Positions 61,872 to 64,000 of a DNA stretch of 64,000 nt are shown here, piece by piece. Within the stretch, counting starts at the first letter, position 1. Each line of letters begins with the position of its first letter. A program made the position numbers and the translations under genes. The notes under the pieces were generated by a model. It saw only the letters and a list, made by a program, of their open reading frames with translations. It made no database searches and was not told where the DNA came from. The DNA is from Flavobacterium chungbukense (GTDB lineage Bacteria; Bacteroidota; Bacteroidia; Flavobacteriales; Flavobacteriaceae). The stretch is taken from positions 992,001 through 1,056,000 of the forward strand of contig NZ_JAJGZV010000002.1 in the NCBI RefSeq assembly GCF_020805785.1, in the 5' to 3' direction.

Positions 61872-63032
61872 ATGGAAAAAATTACAAGGCGTTCTTTTGT
61901 GAATAAATTTGGAATTGGTGTTGGCGCTTCCGTTGTTATGACTTCACTTCCTTCTTTTATAACTGAAACCGAAAAGGTACATAAACCTTATACTGGAAAA
62001 AAATTAAATATTGCGTTATGCGGCTTAGGAAACTATGCTTCATTACTTGCCGAAGGTCTTCAGGTTTCTGAATATTGCCAGCTTACAGGAATTGTAACTG
62101 GAACGCCATCTAAAGCTGAAACTTGGAAAAAGAAATATAACATCCCTGAAAAGAATATTTACAACTACGAAAATTTCGATTCAATCGTAAAAAACAAGGA
62201 TATTGATTTAGTATATGTTGTCACTCCAAACGCATTGCATAAAGAATTTACTGTTCGCGCTGCAAAGGCAGGAAAACACGTTATTGTCGAAAAACCAATG
62301 GCGATTACTGCAGAAGATTGCGAAGAAATGATAAAAGTCTGCAACGATAACAATGTACAATTGGCAATGGGTTATCGTCTGCATTACGAACCTAATCATT
62401 TAGAAGTAAAACGACTGGGACAAGAAAAAGTTTTAGGACAGGTTCGTTATATCGAAACTGGTCTTGGTTACAGTACTTATGATGTTCGTGACATAAATAA
62501 ACCTGTTGATCTAAACGCTCGCAACGAATGGAGACTGACTAAAAAATGGGCCGGCGGCGGTTGTTTGATTAATTTAGGAATTTATTGCATTCAGGTTTCA
62601 CGTTACGTTTTAGGCGAAGAACCAATTGCTGTTACTGCACAATTTGGACATGTCAATAACAAAAATATGTTTTCTCAAGTTGAAGAAAATATCACTTGGC
62701 AAATGGAATTCCCGAGCGGTGCCGTTGCAAATTGCAGCAGTTCGTGTGGTTTTGGAATTGATCGTTTTTACGCTGCCGCAGACGAAGGTTTCTTCGAAAT
62801 GAGTCCAGCTGTCAGCTATGGACCTTTTATCGGAAAAAGATCTGATGGAAAACCATTTAATTTCCCAGTTATCAACCAACAGCAAACCCAAATGGATGAG
62901 ATTTGTAAAGTCATTTTAGCAAACAAAAAACTTCCAAATCATATTACAGGCGAAGAAGGAATTAAAGATGTTAGAATCATCAACGCCATTTATAAAGCCG
63001 CTGAAACTGGGAAGAAAGTTAGTTTGAAATAG
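61872..63032 (+). CDS. Tat-exported Gfo/Idh/MocA oxidoreductase, glucose-fructose oxidoreductase-like
   Basis: A 386-residue NAD(P)-dependent dehydrogenase with a twin-arginine signal (ITRRSFVNKFGIGVGASVVM). The Rossmann segment is LNIALCGLGNYASLLAEGL (about residues 48-66), followed by YVVTPNALHKEF, the catalytic Lys in VEKPMAI near residue 142, and MGYRLHYEPNHLE, a motif typical of glucose-fructose oxidoreductase-like enzymes. The C-terminal part has GGGCLINLGIYCIQVSRYVLG and EFPSGAVANCSSS. It should act in the periplasm with a tightly bound cofactor. Monocistronic. Confidence 0.92.
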   Translation: MEKITRRSFVNKFGIGVGASVVMTSLPSFITETEKVHKPYTGKKLNIALCGLGNYASLLAEGLQVSEYCQLTGIVTGTPSKAETWKKKYNIPEKNIYNYENFDSIVKNKDIDLVYVVTPNALHKEFTVRAAKAGKHVIVEKPMAITAEDCEEMIKVCNDNNVQLAMGYRLHYEPNHLEVKRLGQEKVLGQVRYIETGLGYSTYDVRDINKPVDLNARNEWRLTKKWAGGGCLINLGIYCIQVSRYVLGEEPIAVTAQFGHVNNKNMFSQVEENITWQMEFPSGAVANCSSSCGFGIDRFYAAADEGFFEMSPAVSYGPFIGKRSDGKPFNFPVINQQQTQMDEICKVILANKKLPNHITGEEGIKDVRIINAIYKAAETGKKVSLK

Positions 63033-63048
63033 TTTTTTTTCCACGACA

Positions 63049-63070
63049 CGAGCGATAGCGAACTGACGGA
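63049..63070 (+). repeat. 24-bp interspersed repeat (family L), copy 3
   Basis: Shares CGAGCGATAGCGAACTG with the copies at 2852-2875 and 29586-29609 and then diverges (ACGGA against GCGAA). It lies between CCACGA and TTTCACGAATTTTC, which resemble the two halves of a family H arm, so it may have interrupted one. Confidence 0.7.
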
Positions 63071-63109
63071 GTAATTTCACGAATTTTCAAGAATTCTTTC
63101 GCATTTTAT

Positions 63110-63207
63110 GTCATTTCGACGAAGGAGAAATCTCCACAAGTAACTCCGCAGCGAGAGTCCAATCTTTGTCGAGCTTCTCGCGAAGATTTCTCCTTCGTCG
63201 AAATGAC
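63110..63207. mobile_element. Gene-less family F inverted-repeat element, copy 3
   Basis: The left arm (63110-63132, GTCATTTCGACGAAGGAG, AAATC) is inverted against the right arm (63183-63207). The inner flanks CACAAGTAACTCCGC and GAGCTTCTCGCGAAG also resemble the inner ends of the GIY-YIG unit. The core matches that unit exactly for 18 bp. Only about 50 bp of unique sequence separates the arms. Confidence 0.8.
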
Positions 63208-63252
63208 AAACTTTAAGGATTAGAATGATTTTTCAATCTTTATCTAAATAAT

Positions 63253-63349
63253 CTTTCACGCAGATTTAAAATGATTTAAGCAGATAACAGCAGATTTTTT
63301 ATTTAAATCTAGAATAAAATCTGCTGTTATCTGCAAAATCTGCGTGAAA
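63253..63349. repeat. TTTCACGCAGATTTAAA inverted repeat (family I), copy 2
   Basis: The left arm (63254-63296) differs from 59282-59324 at only a few positions (AAAATGATTTAAGCAGAT in place of AAAAAGATTTAAGCAGAT). The right arm ends in AAATCTGCGTGAAA at 63349. A short TCTAAAATCTAAAAT tract like that at 10234 follows at 63370. Confidence 0.85.
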
Positions 63350-63384
63350 CAAAAATCTAATATCTACACTCTAAAATCTAAAAT

Positions 63385-64000
63385 TTAAAATTTAAGACAG
63401 CTTCTCAAAATACTAACCGGATGTTGTGCCTCACGTTTCGTTCCATCATAAATTTGATGACGACAGCTCGTTCCTGCAGCAGCAATTTTTACATTTTCGG
63501 CAGTATTACGAACTTTTGGAAATAAAGTATCTTCTCCCATTTGCATACTCACTTTATAATGCTCTTTTTCATAACCAAAAGAACCTGCCATTCCGCAGCA
63601 ACCTGAGTTATAAATCGTAACCGTATTATTTTTAGGGAGATTTAGCATGGCAAAAGTTGCCTCAACAGAACTTAAAGACTTTTGATGACAATGTCCGTGA
63701 ATCTTAATTTCTTTGGTTTCTTCAGAGAATGAATCTGGAGTTATTTTTCCGTCGATGATTTCTTTTTTAAAGAATTCTTCAATTGTAAAAGCATTTCTTG
63801 ATAATCTTTCGGCAGCTTCTTTATCATCAGCTAAACGAAGATATTCGTCCCTGAAAGTCAAAATTGCCGAAGGTTCGATTCCAATCAAAGGAGCATTCGC
63901 CAAAACCAAATCTTTAAAGATATTTACGTTGTGATTGGCAATTTTCTTGGCTTCTTCCAAAAATCCTTTCGAAAGATACGTTCTACCACTTTCTTCATGC
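63385..64000 (-). CDS. C-terminal part of an FAD/Fe-S oxidoreductase (GlpC/LdhC-like cysteine-rich domain), truncated by window end
   Basis: The frame is open to the right edge; the last visible part reads HEESGRTYLSKGFLEEAKK, so the protein starts beyond the window and only about 204 residues are seen. They match the cysteine-rich (CCG) domain of glycolate-oxidase/D-lactate-dehydrogenase-type proteins: IGIEPSAILTFRDEYL, HGHCHQKSLSS, and NSGCCGMAGSFGYEKEHYKVS, followed by AAGTSCRHQI. The CCG motif binds a 4Fe-4S or related cluster. Homologues are often about 970-residue fusions of an FAD-linked oxidase with Fe-S domains; which form applies cannot be seen here. Confidence 0.88.
   Translation of the reverse strand, partial: HEESGRTYLSKGFLEEAKKIANHNVNIFKDLVLANAPLIGIEPSAILTFRDEYLRLADDKEAAERLSRNAFTIEEFFKKEIIDGKITPDSFSEETKEIKIHGHCHQKSLSSVEATFAMLNLPKNNTVTIYNSGCCGMAGSFGYEKEHYKVSMQMGEDTLFPKVRNTAENVKIAAAGTSCRHQIYDGTKREAQHPVSILRSCLKF

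Overview
The window is a low-GC chromosomal segment of a Bacteroidota bacterium, most likely a Flavobacterium or close relative. The evidence is: promoters of the TTG-N19-TAnnTTTG type (best examples before rplS and lysA), almost no Shine-Dalgarno sequences, a TonB receptor with a carboxypeptidase-regulatory domain next to a DUF4249 lipoprotein, many SpII lipoproteins, monomeric isocitrate dehydrogenase, and protein sequences that read as flavobacterial housekeeping genes. No rRNA, tRNA, CRISPR array, phage or plasmid gene was seen.

Layout. 1-6 kb: a Tat-exported sugar isomerase/epimerase, an FMN reductase, trmD-rplS with an L19 leader, and icd. 6-10 kb: an outer-membrane receptor operon (TonB receptor, DUF4249, GyrI-like, DinB). 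10-19 kb: thiamine pyrophosphokinase, rlmF, a hydrolase lipoprotein, uvrB, a TerB-like protein, an esterase, a dipeptide epimerase with a PLP enzyme, and a DUF1456 protein. 19-29 kb: central metabolism, with sucC, gltB, gltD and lysA. 29-38 kb: an accessory stretch with a GIY-YIG element, small secreted and membrane proteins, lipoproteins, an ArsR regulator with two tandem SRPBCC proteins, a second esterase and a frameshifted YcxB-like gene. 38-54 kb: comM, a Gfo/Idh/MocA enzyme, an amidohydrolase pair, amtB, dsbD-tilS, pabB, a DoxX-like protein and a lipocalin. 54-64 kb: lpdA, an Lrp/AsnC regulator divergent from a Cys/Met-metabolism PLP enzyme, an APC permease, a Tat-exported Gfo/Idh/MocA enzyme, and the C-terminal end of a large FAD/Fe-S oxidoreductase running off the window.

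Nitrogen assimilation recurs in the gene content: gltB and gltD form glutamate synthase, amtB imports ammonium, lysA makes lysine, and an amino-acid permease lies beside the Lrp-regulated PLP lyase. sucC, icd and lpdA belong to the TCA cycle and 2-oxoacid dehydrogenases.

The most unusual layer is intergenic. Nearly every gap over 100 bp holds palindromic repeats of at least ten sequence families. They are often nested inside one another, and one has become part of the pabB reading frame. One family (core GTCATTTCGACGAAGGAGA) occurs as two short gene-less hairpins (56919-57020 and 63110-63207) and once as inverted ends around a GIY-YIG endonuclease gene (29554-30092). This looks like an autonomous/non-autonomous mobile-element relationship in which a GIY-YIG nuclease takes the place of a REP-associated transposase. 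It is the best candidate here for an undescribed system.
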